Assembly: GCA_964483805.1 (NCBI GenBank)
Contig: CAZADH010000125.1
Coordinates: 1 to 16,731, forward strand
Origin: CAZADH01 sp964483805
GTDB lineage: Bacteria; Muiribacteriota; Ozemobacteria; Ozemobacterales; Ozemobacteraceae
Direction of reading: 5' to 3'
DNA length: 16,731 nucleotides
A program made the translations under genes and the position numbers. The notes beneath the pieces are model-generated. The model was not told the DNA's origin, ran no database searches, and worked only from the letters and a program-made list of their open reading frames with translations. Positions 1 to 8,900 of this stretch are shown here, one piece after another (the first letter of the stretch is position 1; the number at the start of each line of letters is the position of its first letter).

Positions 1-76
1 TGGGGTCGGATGGCGGCGGTGAAGCGGGCGTCGGCGTGCCGCCGGTGATCCAGTCAAGAAGGTCGAACAGTCCCAT
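1..76 (-). CDS. Unidentified protein, N-terminal 25 residues only (edge-truncated)
   Basis: On the minus strand an ATG at 76-74 opens a frame that runs without a stop to the left edge. The peptide starts MGLFDLLDWITGG and continues into a Thr/Pro/Ser-rich stretch (TPTPASPPPSDP). A purine-rich ribosome-binding site (GGGGAG, complement of 84-89) lies 7 nt upstream of the ATG, which is the main reason to believe the start. The short amphipathic N-terminus followed by a Pro-rich linker suggests a soluble protein or a membrane-associating helix with a linker, but nothing identifies the family. It is divergent from the lipoprotein gene at 261, so 77-260 would carry promoters for both. Only the start can be judged; the product is unknown. 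Confidence 0.55.
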   Translation of the reverse strand, partial: MGLFDLLDWITGGTPTPASPPPSDP

Positions 77-167
77 GCTTATGCTCCCCCCAACCAAACC
101 GGAACGGTTCAGTGTGTTGTCTTACTTGATACCCCAAACGGATGGGCTGGTGTCAACCGGTCGCCGA

Positions 168-197
168 TTCACGATCGGCTTCTCGTTGGTCGATAAC
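168..197 (+). promoter_or_regulatory. Candidate promoter for the lipoprotein gene
   Basis: TTCACG (168-173) and GATAAC (192-197) are separated by 18 nt and each matches four of six bases of the sigma-70 consensus. The site is about 65 nt upstream of the chosen ATG at 261. It was found by eye only, and no better pair was seen in the 184-nt divergent region. Confidence 0.25.
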
Positions 198-213
198 GAT
201 ATGAGATGCATTC

Positions 214-234
214 CGTCCCTCTCACTGAGGGACG
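214..234 (+). promoter_or_regulatory. 8-bp inverted repeat in the 5' leader of the lipoprotein gene
   Basis: CGTCCCTC and GAGGGACG form a perfect 8-bp stem with a 5-nt loop (TCACT). It ends 8 nt before the ribosome-binding site of the lipoprotein gene. It could be a leader hairpin or an operator. It has no T-tract, so a terminator is unlikely. Confidence 0.35.
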
Positions 235-242
235 ACCTTGTC

Positions 243-249
243 GAGGAGG
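243..249 (+). promoter_or_regulatory. Ribosome-binding site that sets the lipoprotein start at 261
   Basis: GAGGAGG lies 11 nt before ATG 261. No comparable site precedes the upstream in-frame GTG at 36, and only the 261 start puts a signal peptide at the N-terminus. Confidence 0.7.
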
Positions 250-260
250 CGTTGTTGGCG

Positions 261-2660
261 ATGAACTGTTGTCGGACCGGTCCGGGGCGCGCATTTCTGT
301 TGCTTGCCGTCGTGGCGATGGCGTTGTTTACCACGGGGTGTGGCACCAGTGGCGGAGGAGGTGGTGGTGACACGAACAACCCCGTGTCGCCGCTGGCTCC
401 GACTGCGAGCATCATTGTCGACGGCTATGTCAGCAGTGCCCGGGCCGCCGGTTCGGTGCGCGCCGCCACGGCGAATCCGCTGCGTCAGATCGAGGTACGG
501 CTGATCAATCTCGACGAGTCCGGCGTCGAACAGGTGCTCGAACGGGCACGAACGGGTGATGACGGTCACTACCGCATGACGATCGTCGACGGTGACGTGT
601 CGTGGCGCAATCTGATCGTCCAGGCAGTCGCCAGCGGTGCGGTGCTCGAAGGTGTCGTGCCGATGGTGCGTGCCGGTGGGATCACCGTGGCGCCGACGAT
701 CGACCCCTCGACCGCGGTGCAGGCGATCATCGTGCGGGAAGCTGCGCGCACGCGACGTCAGCGTGACATCAATGTCGGCGAGGTTCTGGCCGTGTTGCCG
801 CCCGCGATCCTGGAACAGGTGGCCAGCCGGGTCAGCGAACTCGTCGGTGTCTTCGTGGCCCGTGAGGCCGAGAAGCAGACGCAGTACGGCGCCGCCAGCG
901 CGCAACTGAAAGACTACGCCTTTGTTTTGCAACAGCGCATCAACGAAGCCGTGGCCCGCGGTGAACTGTCGACCAGCGAGGCCTGGACCGTGTTCGCCCG
1001 CGAGATGAAAGAAAAAGCCCGCGAGTTGGGGGTGCCGCCCGAGAACACGCAAGCCGTCGATGATTACGACCAAACGAACATCGTCGATCGGGTGATCACG
1101 ACGACGGCCGCCGACGGTTCGGTGACGGTGCAGGCGACAGCGGGCGCAACCACGGGTGCGGGCACGCCGGGTACGGGTCCTCGCGATCCCGAAGTCGAAC
1201 GCGAAGCCGAGCGTGTGGTGCGGGAGCGCGTGCGGGCGCGGCAACTGCAACTGCTCGAAACCATCGAAAACGCGGCGCGGATGCTGCATGCCGAGCGGCC
1301 CTTCGCCGACTACGACCGGGTCGTGACGATGATGACCAAGGCCCGTGAGACGTTGGCCGTGTTGCAGGATGTCGGCGAATTGCGGGCGTTTTTCCGTTTG
1401 CACGGCACTTTGATGCTCGATCTGGGCAATGCGATCGGTCGTCTGCTGGCCGACAACGGTTTCGGCCCGGCGCTGGTGGCCCGTGTCGGTGCGGCCGGGT
1501 CCCTTGCGACTGCACTCGGGTCCGGCAATGCTTCGTCAGACGCGAGCGAGGTCGCTCAGGCGGTCGGCCTCGACCATATCTATGCGCGTGTGGTGTCGAT
1601 CGTGCGCGCGGCCAACCTCGCCCTTTCGGCTGCCCAACTCAAGGCGATCGCCTCGATTCTGTGGGCGATGGGCGACAGCAACCTCGCCTGTCCGGTGCCG
1701 CTTGTGCCCGAACCGGAACAACCGCGATACGCCACCGTGTGCGGCAAGGTCGTGGCCTTGGCGAGCGATCAGGTGGTGGCCACCCGCGGCTATCGCTTCA
1801 CGCACAAACTCGCTGTTGCCAACAACGATCCGGTGGCGACGTCGGTGAGCAATACGTTGTCAACACTCGATGCCGCCGGTGCTGCCGTGACCACGAGAAC
1901 CGGCGGAGCCGTTGCTGTCGCCGGGGACAGCGCTGCGGGTGAAACGGTCATTGCCTATCTGGCCGAAGAGGGTCCGTTTGCGGTGGCGATCGAGGCTGCG
2001 CGTGCCGAGACGGTCGAGACGGGTTCTCTTGAACGTCTCGCCGCCCGTGGTGATCTCGTCGAAGTTTCCGGGCAGATCGTCGTCAGTCCGGTCCTTGCTG
2101 ACCCGGGTTCGGCGGTTGGCGGGGCCGATACTGACGGTACCAACGCAGGATCGACCGGGAGTGCGGTGAACAGCCGCACCGGGGACGTAACCGTGGTTAC
2201 CACTGCGGCCGGTCAGACGGTGACGAGTGTGCCGGTGGGAATGCGCGCGTCCGAGATCGCGCCGATCGCCGTGGGCCAGGCGGTGCCGCCGTCGCCTCCG
2301 GTGACCACCGTCGTGACGCCCGTGGCCCCGGTGAATCGCGTGTTGTTCATGGTCGTGAAGAAAGCGCGTGTTCTGCCGCCGCCGGCTCCGGCCCCGATCG
2401 CCTTCGATCGGGTTGCCGGCACGATCGTCCAGGCGATGGCCAATGGTCGGCCGGTGGCAGGGGTATACGTGTTCTCGACCACGGTCGACACGCGTCTCGA
2501 TCAGGCCGTGGTGAAGACCGCGGTCGAGCGCCTCGACGACCCGGCCCGCATCGCCCTCGATCGGTGGGTCGGCCGACCGGTGCTGCTGTCGGGCGTGCTG
2601 GTGCAGGGTGACGAGGCCCCGGTGATCTGGGTCAGGGCTCTGGGGGCGGTTCCGCGCTGA
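261..2660 (+). CDS. Predicted lipoprotein with an N-terminal carboxypeptidase-regulatory-like fold, function unknown
   Basis: The gene encodes 799 residues. The reading frame stays open upstream to 36, but ATG 261 has a good ribosome-binding site and directly precedes a signal peptide. Residues 1-26 are a lipoprotein signal with Arg5/Arg10, a hydrophobic core at 11-23 and the lipobox-like TTG before Cys27. Thr at -3 is less usual than Leu. Cys27 is followed by a Gly-rich, Asp/Asn tether. Residues of about 50-120 (IIVDGYV, then RTGDDGHYRMTI) resemble a carboxypeptidase-regulatory-like beta sandwich. Residues of about 150-480 are mostly helical and charged. Two beta-rich modules (about 488-610 and 715-799) each begin with an SGxVV/AGTIV-like strand and end with a VxxSGxxV strand, so they may be duplicated OB-like domains. 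A Ser/Thr/Val-rich linker lies between them. I do not recognise a named family. The likely location is outer membrane or periplasm. Nothing in the context indicates a role. Confidence 0.85.
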   Translation: MNCCRTGPGRAFLLLAVVAMALFTTGCGTSGGGGGGDTNNPVSPLAPTASIIVDGYVSSARAAGSVRAATANPLRQIEVRLINLDESGVEQVLERARTGDDGHYRMTIVDGDVSWRNLIVQAVASGAVLEGVVPMVRAGGITVAPTIDPSTAVQAIIVREAARTRRQRDINVGEVLAVLPPAILEQVASRVSELVGVFVAREAEKQTQYGAASAQLKDYAFVLQQRINEAVARGELSTSEAWTVFAREMKEKARELGVPPENTQAVDDYDQTNIVDRVITTTAADGSVTVQATAGATTGAGTPGTGPRDPEVEREAERVVRERVRARQLQLLETIENAARMLHAERPFADYDRVVTMMTKARETLAVLQDVGELRAFFRLHGTLMLDLGNAIGRLLADNGFGPALVARVGAAGSLATALGSGNASSDASEVAQAVGLDHIYARVVSIVRAANLALSAAQLKAIASILWAMGDSNLACPVPLVPEPEQPRYATVCGKVVALASDQVVATRGYRFTHKLAVANNDPVATSVSNTLSTLDAAGAAVTTRTGGAVAVAGDSAAGETVIAYLAEEGPFAVAIEAARAETVETGSLERLAARGDLVEVSGQIVVSPVLADPGSAVGGADTDGTNAGSTGSAVNSRTGDVTVVTTAAGQTVTSVPVGMRASEIAPIAVGQAVPPSPPVTTVVTPVAPVNRVLFMVVKKARVLPPPAPAPIAFDRVAGTIVQAMANGRPVAGVYVFSTTVDTRLDQAVVKTAVERLDDPARIALDRWVGRPVLLSGVLVQGDEAPVIWVRALGAVPR

Positions 2661-2692
2661 AACACGACGTCGGGCGCAGGACGGCAGAAGAG

Positions 2693-2713
2693 AAATACTG
2701 AGTATTTACTCAG
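2693..2713. repeat. Two overlapping AT-rich palindromes 3' of the lipoprotein gene
   Basis: AAATAC-TGA-GTATTT (2693-2707, perfect 6-bp arms) overlaps CTGAGTA-TT-TACTCAG (2698-2713, perfect 7-bp arms). The block starts 33 nt after the stop codon in a GC-rich setting. Similar palindromes follow the genes ending at 13392 and 13887. It could be a protein-binding site or part of a transcript 3' end. The region lies between convergent genes, so a promoter operator is unlikely. Confidence 0.6.
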
Positions 2714-2723
2714 GTTCCATCTA

Positions 2724-2754
2724 CCAGGGCGGCAGGAATCACCTGCCGCCCTGG
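2724..2754 (+). terminator. Perfect 13-bp hairpin, probable terminator of the lipoprotein gene
   Basis: CCAGGGCGGCAGG and CCTGCCGCCCTGG form a perfect 13-bp GC-rich stem with a 5-nt loop (AATCA), beginning 64 nt after the lipoprotein stop. There is no clear T-tract on either side, so it may act as a bidirectional or T-less terminator or a 3'-end stabiliser. Confidence 0.6.
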
Positions 2755-2856
2755 CTGTCAAGGGGCGATTGGCGACGCACGACCTGATTGGGTGTTATTG
2801 TTGCGGCAGCGTTCTGCTGTGGGCTCGGCACGCCATGGTCGTAGCAGATCCCGGTA

Positions 2857-2899
2857 AGAGACGCCCACCGGTCTTTGCTGGAAACCGGTGGGCGTCTCT
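2857..2899 (-). terminator. Perfect 16-bp hairpin, probable terminator of the A2M gene
   Basis: AGAGACGCCCACCGGT and ACCGGTGGGCGTCTCT form a perfect 16-bp stem around an 11-nt loop. It begins 64 nt after the stop of the minus-strand A2M gene. The T content after the stem is weak on both strands. A third, weaker inverted repeat (CCCTCCCC at 2915-2922 with GGGGAGGG at 2937-2944) lies between it and the A2M stop. Together with 2693-2754, these structures fill most of the 303-nt convergent gap, in which I see no gene. Confidence 0.65.
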
Positions 2900-2963
2900 G
2901 TTTCATCTGCGCGGCCCTCCCCGCCCCGTCTTGCGTGGGGAGGGTGCGCGGGGCAACCCCGGG

Positions 2964-5900
2964 TTACTTCACCTCGAGCAGGAAGCTCTCGGAATGGCTG
3001 CAGAACTCCGGTGCATACATACACTGTATTTCGGCCATGCCGGTCTGATACTTGCCCTTGTGCTGCACGCGCAGATCGTATTCGAAGACATACGTGCCCT
3101 TGGGCAGGTAGCTGATGTAGAAGTGACTGGCGGTATCCTTGGTCGCCTCGTAGTAGCGCAGGCCGTCTTGATACTTCCAGACCGACAGCACGCTCGTCGG
3201 CTCCAGGCCGGCGCCGCGCTGGTCTTTCATGTGCACGTACTCCATGTCGCGGTCGGTGCGCAGTTCGATGCGCACGGTCAGCAGATCGCCGACCTGCAAC
3301 GGGCCGCTCACCGGTGACAACTCGAGCCCCTTCTTGGTCGTGTTCTTCACGAACAGCGTCTTCTTGAGCTTGAGGTTGGTCTCGGCCGGGGTGACCTTGG
3401 TCATGTCCTCGAGATACTGCCAGTGGACCGCGCCCCAGGCCACGCCCTTGTCTTCTTTGTTCATCTCGATCTTGCCCATCTCGGGTTTGACCGCAGCGCC
3501 GTCCCAGCGCTGCTCGTAGAAGCCGGTGCCGGCCTCGACCTTTTCGGGCTTGATCTCGACGCCACCGAGCGACACCGTCACCAGTTTGTCGGATGCCAGC
3601 AGGTTCGCACCCTGGAGCAACAACGCGTAAATCGCATCGGCCGTGGCTTTGCTGGTCTTCCAGTCTTGGGTCTGCTTCTGTTTGAGCAGCCAGACCTGGC
3701 ACTCGTCGACCGCCGCCTCGTCTTTGGCGATTTCCTTGAACACCTCGATCATGATCGCCTGGGTCTCGATCGGAGCCCGATACCACCAGTACGACAGCTC
3801 CGTGTCGCGCCAGAAGCGGCCCAGCTCTTCGTCGGTGACGCTGCGCTCTTTGAGGCTGGCCGCGACCTTCTTGGGGATTTCGCGCTCGCCGAAACGGAAC
3901 ATGCCGAGTGCGAGGTGGCCCTGCGACATGCGGCAATCCAGTTGCAGCCAGTATTTGCGCCCCTGGCCGAGCCAGTAGTCGACGGCTTCCTTGGCGTGCC
4001 CCGGAATCGGCTGATCATCGAGGAAGAAGCTGCGTCCATACAAATAGATCGCAATCGTCGAACCCAGATGATTGTCGTCTTTGTGGCCATGCCGCAGGAT
4101 GTCGCGATACATCTCGTCGACCCAGCGGTCGAGGTAATTGAGCGCGCGCACGGCCGGTTGCACGTCGACCTTCACCCCGAGATGGCGCAGTCGCCCGAAC
4201 CCGGTGACGATGTAGAGCGTGATGAACTCGTCGGCGTCGCCGCCCGGGAACCACGGCCATGCGCCGTCGTGGCATTGCATGTTTTTGAGCTTGCTCATGG
4301 CGCGGCCCAACTCGTACGACAATGTATTCTTGTCGAACAGCAGACCGACCTTGTGCTTGGCCTCGGTCTCGCTCTTGGCCTCGCGCACCCACGGCGTTTC
4401 GAGCAACAGCACACTCTTGAGCTGCTCGTTCTTTTCGAGGTTCGACAACAGTGCCTTGCCGCCCTGCGCCTCATCGGCCTTCCAGGTGTCGAACACCTTG
4501 CGGATCTTGGGGTCGGAATTGGCGATGTAGGCGGCGAGGCTGTTGGCATAGAGCCGGTTGAACGTCTGCTCGCTGCACTCGTGCGGGAACTCGATGAGGA
4601 ACGGCAGCGCCTGAACCGCATACCACGCGGGCTGGCTCGTGACCTGCAGCGTCAACGCCTGGTGCTTGAGCGTCGCGGATTTGGCCGAATCGAGCAGCTT
4701 GGTGAAGGCGAAGCTCTTCTTTGCCGGACCGCGGATCGGCAGTGGCAGCGCTTCGTGTACGAAAATGCGCCGCGACAGAATCGGCAGGAAGCCCTCCTCG
4801 CCGTCGGATACCTTGTCGGCGGCCGCGACGACCTTGTAGGTAATAACACCTGCCCCATCAGGTACTACGAGCGGCCACGACACGCCCTGCGAACCCTTGG
4901 CCGGCAGATTGAAAGCCAGGTCGGTCTGCTTGTTGCCATAGGCCGCATCGATCGACTTGCCGCTGTTGGCATCGACGAGCGTGAGCCGCACCTTGCCGGC
5001 CAACGGTTTGTCGGTCATGTTGGTGAGTTTCGCCGTGAAGCTCAGTTCGTCGCCTTCACGCATGAAACGCGGCGGATTCGGTTGCACCATCAGGTCTTTC
5101 TGGGTCACCGTTTTGCCAGTGAGCATACCGCTTTGGCACTGTTGTCCATGGGCGAACCCCAGGAAGTTCCAGGTGGTCAGCGCCTCGGGCATGGTGAACT
5201 CGAGCTTGACCTCGCCCTTGCCGTCGAGCAGCAGTTGCGGGAACCAGAACGCGGTCTCGTTCAGATTGGCCCGCGCCGAGACCTGGTCGAGATTGGGGGT
5301 GGGGGCCGCTGCGGCGGCCTCCTGCTTCTGCGGTGCGCCACCGGCGGCATCGTCGCCGTTGGCCGAGTCTTTCTTCTTTTCGGACATGGCCATGGCCGGG
5401 GCCGGCGGCGCCATCGCCGCATTGGTCATGCTGTCTGACTCGAACTCCAGGCTCTTGGTCCGCGCCCGCGACGCGCGCGGCACCGGGGCACCGGACGGCA
5501 TGGCGCCACCCAGGCTCTGCACGCCGTCGAAACACTCTTCGTCGGGGTAACCGTACCCGTACCAGTTCATCACGATTTCGTGCGGGAACTGCCAGTAACT
5601 GCGACTCGAGCCGCCGACCGCGCGGCCCCAGTTGTGCCAGATGTTCTCGAGTTGTTTGGCGGTGTTGGCGTAGTGACGGCTCGCCGTCGAGTGATCCTGG
5701 CGGAAGATGCCGTTCATCCCTGGCCAACCGTGCGGTGCGAAGGCGTCGAGCGAGGCATCGTAGAGCGCGGCCACCATCTCGGCCGCCGTCTTCTCGGCCT
5801 GCGGCCCCTTGACCGTCACGGTCCAGGTCTCTTTGGCGCCGGGCTGCAGTTTGTCGGTGAAGTGGGCGAACGAGAGGTCGAGATTTTTCTGCGACCACGG

Positions 5901-8900
5901 CACATTGAACCGCGTGGTGTGCAGATACGCCCGGTTCTCGCGCACCTGACTGACCCGTACGGTGAAACCGCCGCGCATGGCCTCGGTCACCGGCACCTCG
6001 ACGAGCGTCTGGGTGCGGCCGGGTTCGGTCCAGTATGCTTTTAGCAGCTTGTTGCGGTGTTCGACCTCGACCCAGGCCCGGCCGCTGTCGTAGCCGGTGC
6101 CCCACAACACCCGTGCCGTCTGACCGGGCTCGAGGCTGGCCTGCTCTGTCAATACTTTGAATGGCTGCTTTACGTTGTATGTCGTTGCTGTCGGCTCGAC
6201 CACCGTCAGATCGTAGCGCGAGGTCACTTCCTTGCCATAGCGATCGGTGCTCTTGGCAACGACGCGCAACGCGCCCGCCGGCAGTTTGAGCGCCAGTTCG
6301 GCACGACCGTCGGTCTGGGTCTGGAACTCGGCCTCGGCGACCACCTTGTCGGTTTCCCATGCCGTGGGATTTGCCTGGTCCGGTTCGTTGTCGCCGCGAC
6401 CGTAGCGATCGGTAAGATCGGCGCGCACCGGTGCCGCCGGCTGTTTCAGACTGTAGACGACGACGCTGCCCTTGGCCGCCACGCCCTTGCCGTCGAGCGT
6501 CGTTGTATTGACATTGAGTTTCACCGGTTCCTTGGCAGGCAGCCAGGCTGCGGCGCTCAGATTGAGGTCGAGCGCCGTGTACCCGATGCGCACCGAGGTC
6601 ACGTTCGAACGGGTCTCGCCGGCGCTGTCGAGGACATCGGCTGAGATCTGATAAACGAAGCTCGGGTCGTCCTTTTCGGGCACCGACAGATCGGGGCGCG
6701 CGGTGAAGGTGACCGCGAACTTGCCGTTGCCGTCGGTCTTGGTGGTGCCGTGATCGATCTCCTGCGCGTTGAGGCTGGGCGGCGGACCCCACCAGCACCA
6801 CCACCAGGGCATGCGCACCTGGCGGGTGATGCGGTATTTCACCGGGGCACCGTCGATCGGTGCGCCGTTGTAGCCCATCGCTTCGCCCTTGATCGTCACC
6901 GGCAGGCCCAGCTTGCCGCCGTCGGCGGGCGGTTCGAGGGTGACCTTGAACTTGGGCCGTTTGTACTCCTCGACCCGCACCGTCGTGCCGCCGTTCATGC
7001 CATAGGCGAGAATCTGCATCGCGCCGGTGAGGCGGTCGGTGGGGGCGGTGAACTTGCCCGAGACGCTGCCGTATTCATTGGTGACGAGTTGCAGTTTGCT
7101 GACTTCCTGCCCGTTGACGTCACGCAAGCCGACGGTCAGGCCGTGGTTGACCATGACTTCGTAGTTGTCATCATCGGGGACGACGCGCACGGTGATCGCC
7201 TTGAAGTTGATCGTCTGGCCCGGGCGATAGATGGCGCGGTCGGTGAAGATGAACGTGTGGTGCTGGATGCTCGGTGTGCCGAAATGACCCGCATACAGGG
7301 CCTGGTTGTCGAGCAGTTCCTGCCCGAGCGCCTCGACCAGTAGGGTCTGGCTCTCGTTGGGTGTTCGGGGTCTGAACGAAAACACCCCGTTGTCATCGGT
7401 CTTGTTGGTCGAGTCGACGTAGACGCCCTTGTTGTATTGATAAGCGTACGCGGTGATCTTGGCGTCCGGAACCGGTTCGCCGGTGACGGCCTTCACCACC
7501 AGACCCTCGATGTTGCCCCAGCGCGTGCCGCTGACGATGGCGAGATCCGACATCCAGAACGCGCCGAACTGCACGACGTTGCTGTTCTTGGTGAAATCGT
7601 TGCGCCAACTGGCCAGCAACCAGTAGAAGCCGGGCGGTGTCCCGGGCGGAATGTCGATCTGTTCGCTGCGCTTCTTGAAGTCGGTCGTGGCCGGCAGCTT
7701 GGCGCTCCACTCACGCAGCGGCTTTTGCTTGACCAGGGCCTCCCGTTCCTCCCAATCGAGGTACTCGGGCTGGTTGTTGTTCTTCTTGAAGCGGCGTTGC
7801 CAGTCGCCTTTGACGATGCGGAAATGCACTTCATCGATGTTGGCATACTGCACCGTCATCTGCGGCACCGGCGGCGGGCTGTAACTGCGCTCGGTCTCGA
7901 TCGTCAGTTGCTTCTGCTCGATCTGCGAAATGATACTGCGGCAATCGGCACCCCCATCGGAGTTCGGGTGGCGTTTGGTGCCCTCGCTTGCGATCCGGTG
8001 CGCCTCGACCAGCTTGCCCTGTCGTTGCAGTTCCTGGGCGTGCCAGGCCATGGCCAGCGCCGAGAGCGGTCGGTCGGCGTGCTCGGCGGCGATGGCTTTG
8101 AGCGCGTCAATATAACGTGTTGCTGCCAGTTCGCCGGTCGCCACGTTGCGGGCCCAGCGCAGGCGGATCAGGTCGTTGTCGAGAGCGGCGTCGACCCGTT
8201 GCCCGTCGCGGTGGAAGGCGATCAGGTCTTGCAGCAACTGGATCACCCGCAACTTCGTGGCGCCCTTGTCGGTCGTTTCCGGTTTCCACTGCAGGAACTT
8301 GTCGACCTGGTCGAGTGCGGGCGATTCGGCGTTGAACTCGAACGCATCGGACGGACGGGCCGCCGCCTGCTCGCCGCTCATATAGAAGGTCAACGCTTCA
8401 TGAACGGCAAAGTCATACAATGTAGGACGCAATTGGATTGGTTGGTTGCCCTTCTGGAGAAAATCAGCGTATTTCTCGATGCTCTCGGCCTTGAGCGGGG
8501 CCGGGTCGGCCAGGGCGTCGGTGTAGAGTCGACTGATGTGGCCGAACAGCTTGGGTAGATCCCATGTGGTGAAGTCGGTCTCTTTGAGTTGTGCCGTGGC
8601 GGTGCGGTTCATGAACCGCCAGCGATTCTGGCTGAAGTAGTGCCAATACCACTTGGCGAGCACCAGCGTCATCAGTGGCTTGAGTTTGGGGTCGGCCTTC
8701 TTGATCTCGGCCTCGAGACGGGTAACCTTCTCTTCCGGCTTATTGCCCTGAATGTTGCCCTCGAGCACGATGCGCTTGCAGATGGCCCGCAGCGCTTCGG
8801 CCTTGGCATCATCGGCGAGTGCTGCGGCAATGAGCGGTTCGAGTTTCTCGACGGCCGTCTTGGGCAGTCCGTCATTCTCGGCCTTGGTGACCTCGGCCCA

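Noticed and set aside
36..260. 75-codon upstream extension of the lipoprotein gene
   Set aside because: It overlaps the divergent gene start and the promoter region, and it would bury the signal peptide and lipobox. ATG 261 has its own ribosome-binding site.
3423..5438. 671-codon open frame on the plus strand, antisense to the A2M gene
   Set aside because: It is a mirror of a high-GC gene with strong third-position bias. The protein is His/Arg/Leu-rich without domains, and the opposite strand has a clear multi-domain A2M.
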